Assembly: GCF_030733425.1 (NCBI RefSeq)
Contig: NZ_JASHIZ010000017.1
Location: forward strand, 1-64,000
DNA from: Roseovarius sp. MMSF_3350
GTDB lineage: Bacteria > Pseudomonadota > Alphaproteobacteria > Rhodobacterales > Rhodobacteraceae
Length of the DNA stretch: 64,000 nucleotides
Direction: 5' to 3'
Shown one piece after another: positions 1 through 8,353 of the stretch. Made by a program: the position numbers and the translations under genes. Under the pieces are notes generated by a model. The model was not told where the DNA came from. It did not search any database and was given only the letters and a program-made list of their open reading frames with translations. Each line of letters begins with the position of its first letter. The first letter of the stretch is position 1.

Positions 1-35
1 CCCCCCCCCCCCCCACGTTCCGGGGGCGCCTTTTT
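1..35 (+). terminator. poly-C tract and hairpin ahead of dctQ
   Basis: A run of 14 C (1-14) is followed by a 7-base loop, five G (22-26) and five T (31-35). C10-14 can pair with G22-26, so the segment reads as a weak terminator-like hairpin. It resembles the hairpins found after the binding-protein genes elsewhere in this window. I infer that the missing upstream gene is the dctP partner. The C run could also be affected by sequencing or contig-end error. Confidence 0.4.
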
Positions 36-561
36 GAAACGGCTCGAACATATATTCGTCGTGCTGAACGGCTGGGCTCTCATTCTAATGCTGTCGGGAA
101 TGGCGCTGGTCGTGGGCGCGAATATCTCGCTGCGCTATTTTACCGCGCATTCTCTGCCCTGGGCCGATGAGGTTGCGCGCTACCTGATGATCTGGCTGAC
201 ATTCACAGGCGCAGGGCTGATCCTGCGCATCGGTGGCCATGTCGCGATAACGAACCTGCAGGACAGTCTGCCGTCAGCCGGACAGAAAATACTTCGTGCG
301 CTGATCGTCCTGATCCTTTTGGCATTTTTCGGATACATGGTTTATGTCGGATGGCAGTATGCCCAGCGGATGCAATTTCAGGTCACTCCAGCCCTGCGAC
401 TGCCTTTCCTTTACGTCTATGCGGCCATGCCTGTCGGTTTCGCATTGCTGATCTTCCATTTGCTGCTTATCGCCCGCCCACTCATCACCGCGGGCGCCTA
501 CAAAAGCCTCGACGCCCGCGGTGTCGATGACGAAACCGTCACCGGCGGTGCCAATGGCTGA
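34..561 (+). CDS. TRAP transporter small permease (DctQ family)
   Basis: This 175-residue protein has four hydrophobic segments and the DctQ pattern: an N-terminal membrane helix, an LRYF-like turn near residue 33, then a PWADEVARY stretch where small TRAP permeases carry a conserved Trp-Ala/Glu-Glu motif. The start is TTG at 34, inside the T-tract; there is no in-frame ATG nearby that keeps the first helix. It overlaps the following large permease by 8 bases, the usual dctQ-dctM coupling. The matching dctP is presumably just outside the window. The substrate cannot be read from the permease; TRAP systems take up carboxylates and related organic anions using a sodium gradient. Confidence 0.9.
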   Translation: MKRLEHIFVVLNGWALILMLSGMALVVGANISLRYFTAHSLPWADEVARYLMIWLTFTGAGLILRIGGHVAITNLQDSLPSAGQKILRALIVLILLAFFGYMVYVGWQYAQRMQFQVTPALRLPFLYVYAAMPVGFALLIFHLLLIARPLITAGAYKSLDARGVDDETVTGGANG

Positions 562-1837
562 GATACTGTTCCCCGCGCTCTTCCTGCTTCTGATACTCGG
601 ATTGCCGGTCGCCTTCGCGATGGCGATCTCGGTTTTCGCGGCGATCACCCTGGCCTCGAGCTACCAGCCGCTTGTCGTGGTGAAGGAAATGTTCTCGGGC
701 CTCGACAGTTTCCCGCTGCTGGCTGTGCCCTTCTTCATTCTGGCCTCGGAAATCATGACCGGCGGCGCGGTGACGCTGGCTATCCTGAGGCTTGCGCAAT
801 CCCTGGTCGGGCACCTGCGCGGCGGGCTCGGACATGCCAACGTGGTCAGTTCCGCGATGTTCGCCGGCATTTCCGGCAGCGCTCTGGCTGATGCGGCCGG
901 TCCCGGAACGATGATGATCCGAATGATGGAAAACGGCGGATACGACCGCCCTTATGCCAGCGCGCTCACCATAGCCAGCGCCGTCGTGGGGCCAATCATC
1001 CCGCCCTCGATCACCATGATCATCTATGCGATGCAGGACCAGAACGTTTCGGTCGGCTCGCTTTTCATGGCAGGTATCCTGCCCGGGCTGGTCATCACCC
1101 TCATGGTCCTTTGGGCAAATGCCCGCGTCAGCCGCAAGCGCAACTATGCCTCCGGCGAGCCGATGCCCTCCCTTGCCGAAATCGCTCGGATCGCGCTGTT
1201 CGCCCTGCCCGCACTCATTCTGATCGTACTGATCGTGGGCGGTATTCGTTTCGGGGTCTTCACCCCGACCGAGGCGTCTGTCATTGCGGTCTTCTATGCG
1301 CTCTTCGTCGGCATGTTCGTTTACCGTTCACTGCGCCTGCGCGACCTGCCCGCCATCGTGCTGCGCGCAGCGCTGACATCAGGCGCGGTGCTGCTCATCC
1401 TCGGGGCGGCACGGGCTTTTGCCTGGGTGCTGATCATCGAAAGCATCCCGCAATTTCTCGCGGAAACGATCATCGCATGGGAGCTTGCACCGGTCGTTTT
1501 CCTTTTGGCGGTCAACCTTCTGCTGTTGGTCTTCGGCCTCTTCATGGATCCTTTGCCCGGCGTCATGATCCTGGTTCCCATTCTCGCACCCATCAGCTTC
1601 GCGCTGGGGATCGACCCCAATCATTTCGCCATCGTCGTGATCGTCAACCTGACGCTGGGCTTGACGACGCCTCCGGTCGGCAGCCTGATCTTCGTCGTGT
1701 CCTCGACAGTCGGGCTCAAGCCGTCGACCTTGATCCGCGAGATGCCGCCTTTCTTCATCGCCCACGCCGTGGCGTTGCTGTTGATCACATTCCTGCCTTT
1801 CCTGTCCGCCTGGCTACCAAAGGCAAGCGGCTTCTGA
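554..1837 (+). CDS. TRAP transporter large permease (DctM family)
   Basis: About 427 residues, nearly all hydrophobic, with the layout of DctM: repeated long helices, a GISGSALADAAG segment in the first half, the PPSITMIIYA motif, and a second-half repeat ending with a TTPPVGSL segment. It forms the transport channel with DctQ in the inner membrane. Possible starts are GTG 521, ATG 527 and ATG 554. I chose 554 because MAEILFP is the usual N-terminus of the family and gives an 8-base overlap with dctQ. No GC hairpin of note follows; the next 430 bases hold a decayed fragment and a promoter region. Confidence 0.92.
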   Translation: MAEILFPALFLLLILGLPVAFAMAISVFAAITLASSYQPLVVVKEMFSGLDSFPLLAVPFFILASEIMTGGAVTLAILRLAQSLVGHLRGGLGHANVVSSAMFAGISGSALADAAGPGTMMIRMMENGGYDRPYASALTIASAVVGPIIPPSITMIIYAMQDQNVSVGSLFMAGILPGLVITLMVLWANARVSRKRNYASGEPMPSLAEIARIALFALPALILIVLIVGGIRFGVFTPTEASVIAVFYALFVGMFVYRSLRLRDLPAIVLRAALTSGAVLLILGAARAFAWVLIIESIPQFLAETIIAWELAPVVFLLAVNLLLLVFGLFMDPLPGVMILVPILAPISFALGIDPNHFAIVVIVNLTLGLTTPPVGSLIFVVSSTVGLKPSTLIREMPPFFIAHAVALLLITFLPFLSAWLPKASGF

Positions 1838-1861
1838 CGCCGGTCGACGGCTGTGTATCTT

Positions 1862-2032
1862 AGTGGGCCTGCAATTCGTCAGGCGTTCCACCAACAGGCG
1901 TGCCGCCAGAGTCTGCCAGGGCTGATCGGTGTCTTAGTGGCCCTCTTCCGCAACATGCCGCCGCTGAGCCAGCTCTGCTTTTTCTACTTCGCCATCGGTT
2001 TTCGGCGTGTTCGGTGGAGCATTCGGCACTGA
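1862..2032 (+). pseudogene. remnant of an amino-acid ABC permease (HisM/AapQ type)
   Basis: Read from about 1862, this frame runs without a stop to TGA at 2030-2032. It contains LVALFRNMPPLSQLCFFYFA, which is like the FRNxPPLxQLxFxYF signature of polar amino-acid ABC permeases such as AapQ and HisM. There is no start codon or ribosome site, and nothing up- or downstream continues the family, so I read it as a decayed scrap. The call rests on one motif recognised by eye. Confidence 0.35.
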
Positions 2033-2270
2033 CATCGGTCGCAGTATTTAATTGCACAACTCAGTATATTGCTTTTCAAAAACAGCCCGCTTCTCAACTG
2101 ACATATTAGTTACGTATTAATTGCATATTGACCGTCGACCAAAAGTCGTTTACGAGTCCCCGGTGCAGCTCCCCGGCGCCGGCAGGCGTTCGTCATCATC
2201 GACGGTTCCTAGGGAAACAAAGGGTATGGAAGGGCAGAGCCTGCAAGAAACCAGATAGGGAGGAGAACCA
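2033..2270 (+). promoter_or_regulatory. promoter region of the dctPQM-oxidoreductase operon
   Basis: The stretch 2040-2130 is clearly AT-rich against its surroundings. It holds a direct repeat, TATTTAATTGCA at 2045-2056 and TATTAATTGCA at 2115-2125, about 70 bases (near seven helical turns) apart, and a TACGTA core at 2111-2116. This is a reasonable place for an operator of the GntR protein encoded at the far end of the operon. A clear Shine-Dalgarno (AGGGAGGA, 2256-2263 region) precedes dctP. Confidence 0.4.
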
Positions 2271-3350
2271 ATGTCACCGTTTAAGAAAGGCATCGCGACC
2301 ATCGCGCTGGCCGCCAGCATGACGGGCGGCCTGATGGCTTGCGCCGCGCTCGCCGCCGAGCACGAATGGAAAATGGCCACCACGGTCACCGGCGGTCCGC
2401 TGATGGAACTGGGCGCCGAGGCCTTTGCCGAGCGCGTTTCGCAAATGACCGAAGGCCGCGTCGAGATCGAGGTCTTCCCTGCCGGCACGCTGGGCAAGGC
2501 GCTCGACGTGTCCACCACCGTGAAACGCGGTGTCGCCGAGGTCGGCCACACCTGGATGGGGTACGACTGGGGCAAAGACAAGACCACCGTGCTCTTCGGC
2601 GGTTTCGCCGGCTCGATGGACAGCGAACGCATGCTGCACTGGCTCTATCAGGGCGGCGGACAGGAGCTTTGGACCGAATTCCGCCAGGATCGCTTCGGTC
2701 TCGTTTCCATGCCCCTCTTCATGCGGCCGGCCGAGGTTTTCCTGCATTCCAAGAAACCCGTCTCGACGCTGGAGGACCTGCAAGGCCTCAAGATGCGCAC
2801 CGCCGGAGCCTGGCTGGAGATTTCCAGCGAGCTGGGCGCCTCGCCCGTCACCATGGCCGGTGGCGAGGTCTACACGTCGCTTGAACGCGGAACCATCGAC
2901 GCGACCGAGTGGGGCTCGCTCTATGAAAACGTGTCACCCGGATTCTACCAGATTGCCAAGTATGTGGTCGTACCCGGCGTGCATCAGCCCGTCGCGCCCT
3001 ATGAACTGGTAATCAACGACGCCGCCTGGGAGGCGCTGTCGGAGCAGGATCAGGAAATGGTCAGGCTGGCCGCCGAACTGGTCACCTTCGAAAGCTGGAT
3101 GCGCCTCGGCAACGAGGATGCCAAGGCGTTGAAGTTCTACCGCGAGAACGGCAACGAGGTCATCGTCCTGGAAGACGAAGTCAAGGACGCCGCCAAGCGT
3201 CTCGGCATGGAATGGGCCGACCGGCAGGCCGAAGGCAACGAGTGGTTCGAGCGCGTGCTCACCTCCCAGCGCGAGTTCGAATCCAGCTGGTCCGAGGCCG
3301 ACAGCTATCGCAAGATGGCCCTGCCGCCGCAGGACAGCTCGTCCAACTGA
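2271..3350 (+). CDS. TRAP transporter substrate-binding protein (DctP family)
   Basis: A 359-residue periplasmic binding protein. It has an N-terminal signal peptide ending around residue 28 (a LMAC stretch makes lipid attachment conceivable, though the lipobox is poor), then a DctP fold with the VFPAGTLGKALD segment, the LEDLQGLKMRT motif near the middle, and the ERGTIDATEW segment that lines the ligand site in this family. In DctP proteins the Arg of the KMRT motif binds the ligand carboxylate. A strong Shine-Dalgarno stands before ATG 2271. First gene of a dctP-dctQ-dctM-oxidoreductase operon. Substrate unknown, probably an organic acid. Confidence 0.93.
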   Translation: MSPFKKGIATIALAASMTGGLMACAALAAEHEWKMATTVTGGPLMELGAEAFAERVSQMTEGRVEIEVFPAGTLGKALDVSTTVKRGVAEVGHTWMGYDWGKDKTTVLFGGFAGSMDSERMLHWLYQGGGQELWTEFRQDRFGLVSMPLFMRPAEVFLHSKKPVSTLEDLQGLKMRTAGAWLEISSELGASPVTMAGGEVYTSLERGTIDATEWGSLYENVSPGFYQIAKYVVVPGVHQPVAPYELVINDAAWEALSEQDQEMVRLAAELVTFESWMRLGNEDAKALKFYRENGNEVIVLEDEVKDAAKRLGMEWADRQAEGNEWFERVLTSQREFESSWSEADSYRKMALPPQDSSSN

Positions 3351-3369
3351 ACGCCCGACCGGACAGCCG

Positions 3370-3399
3370 CAGCCCCGACCCGCCGAGGGTCCGGGGCTG
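3370..3399 (+). other. intercistronic hairpin after dctP
   Basis: The arms CAGCCCCGACCC (3370-3381) and GGGTCCGGGGCTG (3387-3399) pair with a single bulged C. There is no T-tract, so it is more likely an mRNA-stabilising or attenuating hairpin than a full terminator. It would leave dctP in excess over dctQM. Confidence 0.55.
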
Positions 3400-3426
3400 C
3401 CACGCCGTCCCACAGGAAACTCTGAC

Positions 3427-3942
3427 ATGATTTCATCCATTCGCCGCTTCATCGGAGCGATCAGTGGTGTCCTGGGCTATTTCTCGGCCCTGATCCTCGT
3501 GCCCCTGATCCTCGCCTCGGTCTACGAGGTCGTCTCGCGCTACGTCTTCAACCAGCCGACCATCTGGGCCTACGAGATCGGCTACATGGCGATGGGCGCC
3601 TCATTCCTGCTGGGCTCGGCCTACGCCCTGCGCGACGGCCAGCACGTGCGCATCGACGTTGTCGCCTGCCGCTTCTCGCCGCGCCTCAAGGCGGCCCTGG
3701 ACCTGGCGGGATACCTTCTGCTGTTTCTGCCCATCGGCATCTGGCTGACCATCGCGCTCTATCACTACACGATCGAGGCCTACCAATGGGGCGAACGCTC
3801 CGGCGAAAGCGCCTGGAATCCCGTCGTCTGGCCCTACCACCTGGTGTTCTTCACGGCCTTCGTCGCGATGGTGCTTCAGGCCATCGCCGAGACGCTCGGC
3901 TGCCTTCAGGTCCTGTTTGCCCCCGACGCGAAGGAAACCTGA
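3427..3942 (+). CDS. TRAP transporter small permease (DctQ family)
   Basis: 171 residues with four membrane helices. The helix-turn VVSRYVFNQP followed by IWAYEIGY near residues 35-50 is the standard DctQ signature, and YALRDGQHVRIDV follows the second helix as in most family members. AGGAAA lies before ATG 3427. It sits 76 bases after dctP, separated by a hairpin, and 3 bases before dctM, so dctQ and dctM are tightly coupled. Confidence 0.92.
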   Translation: MISSIRRFIGAISGVLGYFSALILVPLILASVYEVVSRYVFNQPTIWAYEIGYMAMGASFLLGSAYALRDGQHVRIDVVACRFSPRLKAALDLAGYLLLFLPIGIWLTIALYHYTIEAYQWGERSGESAWNPVVWPYHLVFFTAFVAMVLQAIAETLGCLQVLFAPDAKET

Positions 3943-3945
3943 GCC

Positions 3946-5262
3946 ATGGAATACCTCGCACTCTGGATGTTCCCGGTCCTGCTACTGATCCTGCTGACCG
4001 GGTTTCCGATCGCCTTCTCGCTGATGGGCGTGGCCACCATTTTCGGCTACATCACCTTCGGCGACACCGTCATCTACCAGTTCATCGACAAGATCGATGA
4101 GGTCGCGGGCAACTTCGTGCTCGCCGCCGTGCCGCTCTTCGTCTTCATGGGCACCATGCTGGAAAAATCCGGCATCGCCGAACGCCTCTTCGACGCGGTC
4201 CACATCTGGACCCGCCGCCTGCCCGGCGGGCTGGGGGTCGGCACGATCTTCATGTGCGTGATCTTCGCCGCCTCCACCGGCGTGATCGGCGCGACAGAGA
4301 CCGTGGTCGGCCTGCTGGCCATTCCGGTCATGATGAAACACAGCTACAACAAGGGCCTCATCTCCGGCACGATCTGCGCCGGCGGCTCGTTGGGCACCAT
4401 CATCCCGCCCTCCGTTGTCGTCATCATCATGGGGCCGATCGCCGACGTATCGGTCGGTGACCTCTTCATCGGCATGATCATCCCGGGCCTGACCATGGCG
4501 ACGCTCTACATCCTCTACATCATGGGCCGTTGTTACCTGCGGCCGCAGGACGGCTCGCTGGTCTCGGACGACGAGTATCTGCCGACGCTGGGGGAACGGC
4601 TCTGGATCACGCTCACGGCCTTCCTGCCGGCGGCGCTGATGATCTTCGCGGTGCTGGGCTCGATCATGCTCGGGCTCGCCTCCCCGACAGAGGCGGCGGC
4701 GATGGGCGCCTTCGGAGCGGTGATCCTGGCGGCAGTCTACCGCACGCTCAGCTGGAGCACGTTGCGCCTCGCGCTGCTGAACACGGTCAAGGTCACGTCG
4801 ATGATCCTCATGATCCTGCTGGCGGGCTCGATGTTCTCGGGCGTCTTCGTCGGCGCCGGCGGCACCCGCGTCACGACCGAATTGATCGCCGCCTCCGATC
4901 TCAGCCCCTGGGCCACGCTGGCTGTGTTCCTGGTCATCGTCTTCATCGCCGGCTTTGCGCTGGAATGGATCTCGATCCTTCTGATCTTCCTGCCGGTCTT
5001 CATCCCGATCGTCACGCAGCTCGGCTTCGATCCGGTCTGGTTCTGCATCCTCTTCCTGATCGTGATACAAACAAGCTACCTGTCGCCGCCGATGGCCCCG
5101 GCCATCTTCTACCTGCGCGGCATCGCACCGCCGGAGATCACCATGCCCGACATGTTCAAGGGGGTCGTGCCCTTCATCATCCTTCAGCTCTTCACGCTGG
5201 CATTGGTAATGGCCTTCCCTCAGATGGTGCTCTGGCTGCCGGAGAAAGTCCTTGGCTTCTAG
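3946..5262 (+). CDS. TRAP transporter large permease (DctM family)
   Basis: 438 residues, a polytopic membrane protein with about twelve helices. Characteristic segments are FVLAAVPLFVFMG near residue 48, STGVIGATETVVG, the GTIIPPSVVVIIMG motif, and YLSPPMAPAIFYLRG near the C-terminus. It starts 3 bases after dctQ and its last 11 bases overlap the following oxidoreductase gene, which indicates translational coupling of all four genes. Confidence 0.94.
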   Translation: MEYLALWMFPVLLLILLTGFPIAFSLMGVATIFGYITFGDTVIYQFIDKIDEVAGNFVLAAVPLFVFMGTMLEKSGIAERLFDAVHIWTRRLPGGLGVGTIFMCVIFAASTGVIGATETVVGLLAIPVMMKHSYNKGLISGTICAGGSLGTIIPPSVVVIIMGPIADVSVGDLFIGMIIPGLTMATLYILYIMGRCYLRPQDGSLVSDDEYLPTLGERLWITLTAFLPAALMIFAVLGSIMLGLASPTEAAAMGAFGAVILAAVYRTLSWSTLRLALLNTVKVTSMILMILLAGSMFSGVFVGAGGTRVTTELIAASDLSPWATLAVFLVIVFIAGFALEWISILLIFLPVFIPIVTQLGFDPVWFCILFLIVIQTSYLSPPMAPAIFYLRGIAPPEITMPDMFKGVVPFIILQLFTLALVMAFPQMVLWLPEKVLGF

Positions 5263-6394
5263 GCGAAAGCTCCTTGTCGTGGGCGGCGGATATGTCGGCT
5301 GCGACGTGGCCCGCCGGCTCGACCGGGTGATGGACGTCACCCTGGTCGAGCCCAAGCCGGCCTTCCTGCATTCTCCCGCCATGATCCGTGCCCTGGTCGC
5401 ACCCGACCTTCTGGCGGCCGCTACGATCCCCTATGACAAGCTGCTACGCGAAGGGCGCGTCATCCGGGGCCGCGTCTCAACACTTCATTCCGAAGGCGCG
5501 AGCCTCGCGGACGGCTCAGAGGTAACGAGCGACTTCACCCTCGTGGCCACCGGCTCGTCCTACGCCCTGCCCTTCAAATCCTCCGCGGAAGATCTCGACG
5601 CCTTTCTCGCCGCACACCGGACGCTCGCGGCCCGCATCGTCGGGGCCCGGCATATCGCCATTGTCGGCGCTGGCGCGGTCGGCACCGAACTCGCCGGAGA
5701 AATCGCGGCGGCCCGGCCCGACGCCCAGATCACCCTGATTGCCGCCGGTCCGCACCCGATGCCTGACCAGCCGGAGCGGCTGGGTCGCGCGCTCCTGAGC
5801 TGCCTGCATCGGCTGGGGGTGGAGGTCGTTACGCACAGCACCGCTCCCGGCATCGCGCCGGGTCAAGGAGCACAGAACGGTCCCTTGGCGCTCTCTGACG
5901 GGCGGGTCGTGGCGGCAGACCTCGTGCTTCCCGCGCTCGGCGCAATGCCTCGAACCGACCTCCTCACCGCCCTGCCCTCGGTGTGCCTTGATGGCGCAGG
6001 CCGCGTGGTGACCGACGCGTGGCTGCGGCCCGCGCCAGGCGCCCTGCCGGGGCTGTTCACGGGCGGCGACATGGCCGCCACCGGCGACGCGATGACCATC
6101 GTCGGTACGCTTCGCCAAACGCCGTACCTGTCGAAAACCCTGCGTGCGGCCGCCAAGGGCACGCATTTCGACACCCTGGCACCCTACACGCCCTGGCGCG
6201 ATGCCCCGATGCTGGTGCCCACCGGCTCACGCCTTGGCGCCAGCCATCTTCCCCTGCCCGGCCCGATGGCCTGGGCCGGCACCATGCGCGGCCCAGGCGA
6301 CGTGCTGACACGTCTTGCAAAGGGCCGTGACCTCTTTGTCGGGAAATACCGCAGACTGCTCCGCGCGCCACGCCTCAAAGGGTCGCGCGGGTGA
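5252..6394 (+). CDS. NAD(P)/FAD-dependent oxidoreductase
   Basis: 380 residues. An N-terminal FAD-binding Rossmann motif (VVGGGYVGCDVA, residues 9-20) and a second nucleotide motif (IVGAGAVGTELA, about residue 136) identify a two-dinucleotide-binding-domain flavoprotein resembling NADH dehydrogenase-2/AIF-like enzymes. GLFTGGDMA near residue 268 is the usual second FAD contact. The start is TTG 5252, preceded by GGAGAAAG; later starts would delete the FAD motif. It overlaps dctM by 11 bases, so it is made with the transporter and probably oxidises the imported compound or a derivative. Its 3' end overlaps the convergent GntR gene by 20 bases. The substrate is not readable. Confidence 0.85.
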   Translation: MASRRKLLVVGGGYVGCDVARRLDRVMDVTLVEPKPAFLHSPAMIRALVAPDLLAAATIPYDKLLREGRVIRGRVSTLHSEGASLADGSEVTSDFTLVATGSSYALPFKSSAEDLDAFLAAHRTLAARIVGARHIAIVGAGAVGTELAGEIAAARPDAQITLIAAGPHPMPDQPERLGRALLSCLHRLGVEVVTHSTAPGIAPGQGAQNGPLALSDGRVVAADLVLPALGAMPRTDLLTALPSVCLDGAGRVVTDAWLRPAPGALPGLFTGGDMAATGDAMTIVGTLRQTPYLSKTLRAAAKGTHFDTLAPYTPWRDAPMLVPTGSRLGASHLPLPGPMAWAGTMRGPGDVLTRLAKGRDLFVGKYRRLLRAPRLKGSRG

Positions 6395-7064
6395 ACTCGT
6401 AGATATAGTCGATCAGCCTGTCCGACGCCTCGCCCGCCGCCGCCTGATCCCCCTCGGAGATCTTGCGCGCAACGTCCGCGTGAAGGTTCGCACAGCGTTC
6501 GAGGTCAAGCGCCACGCGGTAATTCTGGAACCAGAACCGCCGTGACAGTCCCTGCATCCGCCGCATCGACCGTTCGATGAACTCGTTGCGACAAGCGGCC
6601 AGGACGGCCCGGTTGAATTCCAGGTCAAGCTGCATGAAGGCATCGTAATCTCTTGCCTCCGCCGAAGCGGCCAGCTTGGCGGCAAGAGCCTCGAATTGCG
6701 CACGTTCTGCCTCGGTGGCCCTCTGTGCCGCCTTGCAGGCACAGAGCCGCTCCACTTCGCGCCGCAACTCCAGCAGCTGCAACTGCTTGGCGATGTTGAT
6801 CTCGGAGACCATGACGCCACGCCGGGGCATCACCACGACCAGACCCTCGGCCGCCAATCGCTGCAAAGCCTCGCGCACCGGGGTGCGCCCGATGCCCAGT
6901 TCGTCGACCAGTTGGGATTCAGACAGCACCTGCCCCGGCTCCAGGTCCAGCGCCACGATCCGTGTCTCGATCATCTCGTAGGCACGGTCAGTCAGCGTCA
7001 TGGCGTCGATCTTGCGCGCGCCAGGAGAGCCTTTCTCCAACACGTTCTCGGAATCTCTGTTCAT
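6375..7064 (-). CDS. GntR-family regulator, FCD (FadR) subgroup
   Basis: 229 residues from ATG 7064 (an upstream in-frame start at 7148 adds 28 residues of low similarity). Residues about 20-85 form the winged helix-turn-helix, with LSESQLVDELGIGRTPVREAL typical of GntR proteins. The rest is an all-helical FCD effector domain, including the DLEFNRAVLAAC stretch carrying the metal-binding Asp/His positions of the family. FCD regulators usually bind organic acids and repress uptake operons. The position, convergent with and overlapping the TRAP-oxidoreductase operon, suggests that operon as the target. Confidence 0.88.
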   Translation of the reverse strand: MNRDSENVLEKGSPGARKIDAMTLTDRAYEMIETRIVALDLEPGQVLSESQLVDELGIGRTPVREALQRLAAEGLVVVMPRRGVMVSEINIAKQLQLLELRREVERLCACKAAQRATEAERAQFEALAAKLAASAEARDYDAFMQLDLEFNRAVLAACRNEFIERSMRRMQGLSRRFWFQNYRVALDLERCANLHADVARKISEGDQAAAGEASDRLIDYIYEFTRATL

Positions 7065-7351
7065 ACTCTGCCTGTCTCTGGCCTTGACCGTCGCGGTCGG
7101 CGGTGGATGTTTTATCGCTATATGAAAATCTACGGTGCTTCGCCCCATGCCGCAAGGCTTGGGCGCACTCCCGGCGGGTCACAACGCCACCGCGGCGCGG
7201 ACCTTGACGATCGCGCCGCGACCGAGCCGACCTTCGCATCCGCGTTCGTCATCGCGCAGCACGGCGCCCGCCGCATGGCGGAATGAAATGTTCAGCACGC
7301 TGCGGGGTCATACGCCGTAACGTCCCGCCTTCCAGCTGTCCAGTTGCGCCA
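7065..7351. other. 287-base spacer with no supported gene
   Basis: Only short frames without ribosome sites are present. A 42-codon minus-strand frame ending near 7180 shows no recognisable family. It presumably contains the GntR promoter on its left side and the end of the 7352-9151 operon on its right. Confidence 0.4.
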
Positions 7352-7657
7352 TCACGCCTGCTCCGGCTGCACCTGGATCACCGCGGCGCGGACATCCGCA
7401 TCGGTCATTTCCCAGTCGTTGCCGAAATTCGCGGTGACCTCGCGCATGAACGGCTCGGCCAGACGCTTGGCCAGCCCCGCATCGCCGGTCACGTCGTAGA
7501 TCAGCGCAAAGGCCAACTGCGTCGCCGCCACTCCCTCGAAGCTCCATTCGAAACCCGCGTTGGTGAACTTGCAGACCTCGGCGTAATCCGGCAGGTCCTG
7601 CCCGTCCACGGTCACGACCACGCCGTCGATTGTCCGATCTCCCAGATATGTCTTCAT
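7352..7657 (-). CDS. DUF6166-type small protein
   Basis: 101 residues. The opening MKTYLGDRTIDGVVVTVDG and the central GFEWSFEGVAATQLAFALI match what I know of DUF6166, a small soluble domain of unknown function. The start at 7657 has a good Shine-Dalgarno (CGGAGGAAA) and overlaps the stop of the preceding gene by 4 bases (ATGA), so it is translationally coupled. Last gene of a four-gene operon led by a fatty-acid-hydroxylase-fold enzyme. Function unknown. Confidence 0.75.
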   Translation of the reverse strand: MKTYLGDRTIDGVVVTVDGQDLPDYAEVCKFTNAGFEWSFEGVAATQLAFALIYDVTGDAGLAKRLAEPFMREVTANFGNDWEMTDADVRAAVIQVQPEQA

Positions 7658-7848
7658 GATTTCCTCCGCGCATCGGCCTTGGACCGCATCACTTCCGGAA
7701 AGATCCAGAGCGACCCAACGCTGAAAGGCCCGAGAAAGACAATGGCCCATTGCGGCCCGGTCTGCCCCAGGTGTCCCATATAGAACCATCCCCCGATGGC
7801 CGCGAGCGCCACCAGCGTGGACAGCGCGATCTTGATCATGACGGGCAT
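7654..7848 (-). CDS. small membrane protein, two helices
   Basis: 64 residues. Helix one covers about residues 3-20 (IKIALSTLVALAAIGGWFY) and helix two about residues 33-52, followed by a basic tail. The start ATG 7848 is preceded by AAGGAGGAGG, a near-perfect ribosome site, whereas the longer upstream frame has none. It ends inside the start of the DUF6166 gene. No family recognised; it may assist the membrane enzyme encoded upstream. Confidence 0.7.
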   Translation of the reverse strand: MPVMIKIALSTLVALAAIGGWFYMGHLGQTGPQWAIVFLGPFSVGSLWIFPEVMRSKADARRKS

Positions 7849-7906
7849 CTCAGCCTCCTCCTTCTGATAGTGTTTGCCGGGGCCTGCCCCGACCCGCGAC
7901 CTTGGC

Positions 7907-8278
7907 TCAGGCCATGCCGGCCAGCGCCCAGGCCGAGGCACCCAGGCCGGCCATGACCACCGTCAGGCCCACGGTCCCGTCGCGCCAGCGGCTCGGCCAC
8001 ACGTTGAACAGGCCAGGCATGAACAGCAGGGCGAACCCGGCGATGATGACCACGCTGGTCCAGCGCAGCTCGGTCAGGCCAAAGCCAAAGGTCAGGTACA
8101 GTACCGCGCCCAGCAGCACGCAGTTCGCCACCACCAGCGCAAAGCCCAAAGGTCGCTTCAACTCGGGCCGCGTCGACAGCGGGAAAACCCCGGTCAGTAC
8201 GATGGCGGCGAGGCTGGTCACGCAGGCGAACAGCGCAAAGATGAAGGCTGCGGTGATATTCGGCTCGATATTGGCCAT
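7907..8278 (-). CDS. hypothetical four-helix membrane protein
   Basis: 123 residues with four clear hydrophobic helices (about 9-30, 44-66, 71-92, 103-122) and short polar loops. The start has GGAG eight bases upstream. It stands between the desaturase-fold gene and two small genes on the same strand. I do not recognise the family; a role in the membrane with the upstream enzyme is only inferred from position. Confidence 0.7.
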   Translation of the reverse strand: MANIEPNITAAFIFALFACVTSLAAIVLTGVFPLSTRPELKRPLGFALVVANCVLLGAVLYLTFGFGLTELRWTSVVIIAGFALLFMPGLFNVWPSRWRDGTVGLTVVMAGLGASAWALAGMA

Positions 8279-8317
8279 GTAAATGCTCCGTTTTGTCCGG
8301 GGGTGTCTAGGCGCCGC

Positions 8318-8342
8318 CCGGCCCCCACGCTCGGGGGGCCGG
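8318..8342 (-). other. intercistronic hairpin after the desaturase-fold gene
   Basis: The arms CCGGCCCCC (8318-8326) and GGGGGCCGG (8334-8342) are perfect, with a 7-base loop, and there is no T-tract. It lies between the first and second genes of the operon and may set a higher level of the first. Confidence 0.5.
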
Positions 8343-8353
8343 ACAGGGGCCGT

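Noticed and set aside
3982..5382. 466-codon frame opposite dctM
   Set aside because: Composition (Asp/Arg/His/Gln-rich) is that of reverse-complemented membrane-protein codons.
7100..7320. Short frames in the spacer upstream of the GntR gene
   Set aside because: No ribosome site, no recognisable family, broken by stops; could be decayed sequence but nothing supports a specific identity.
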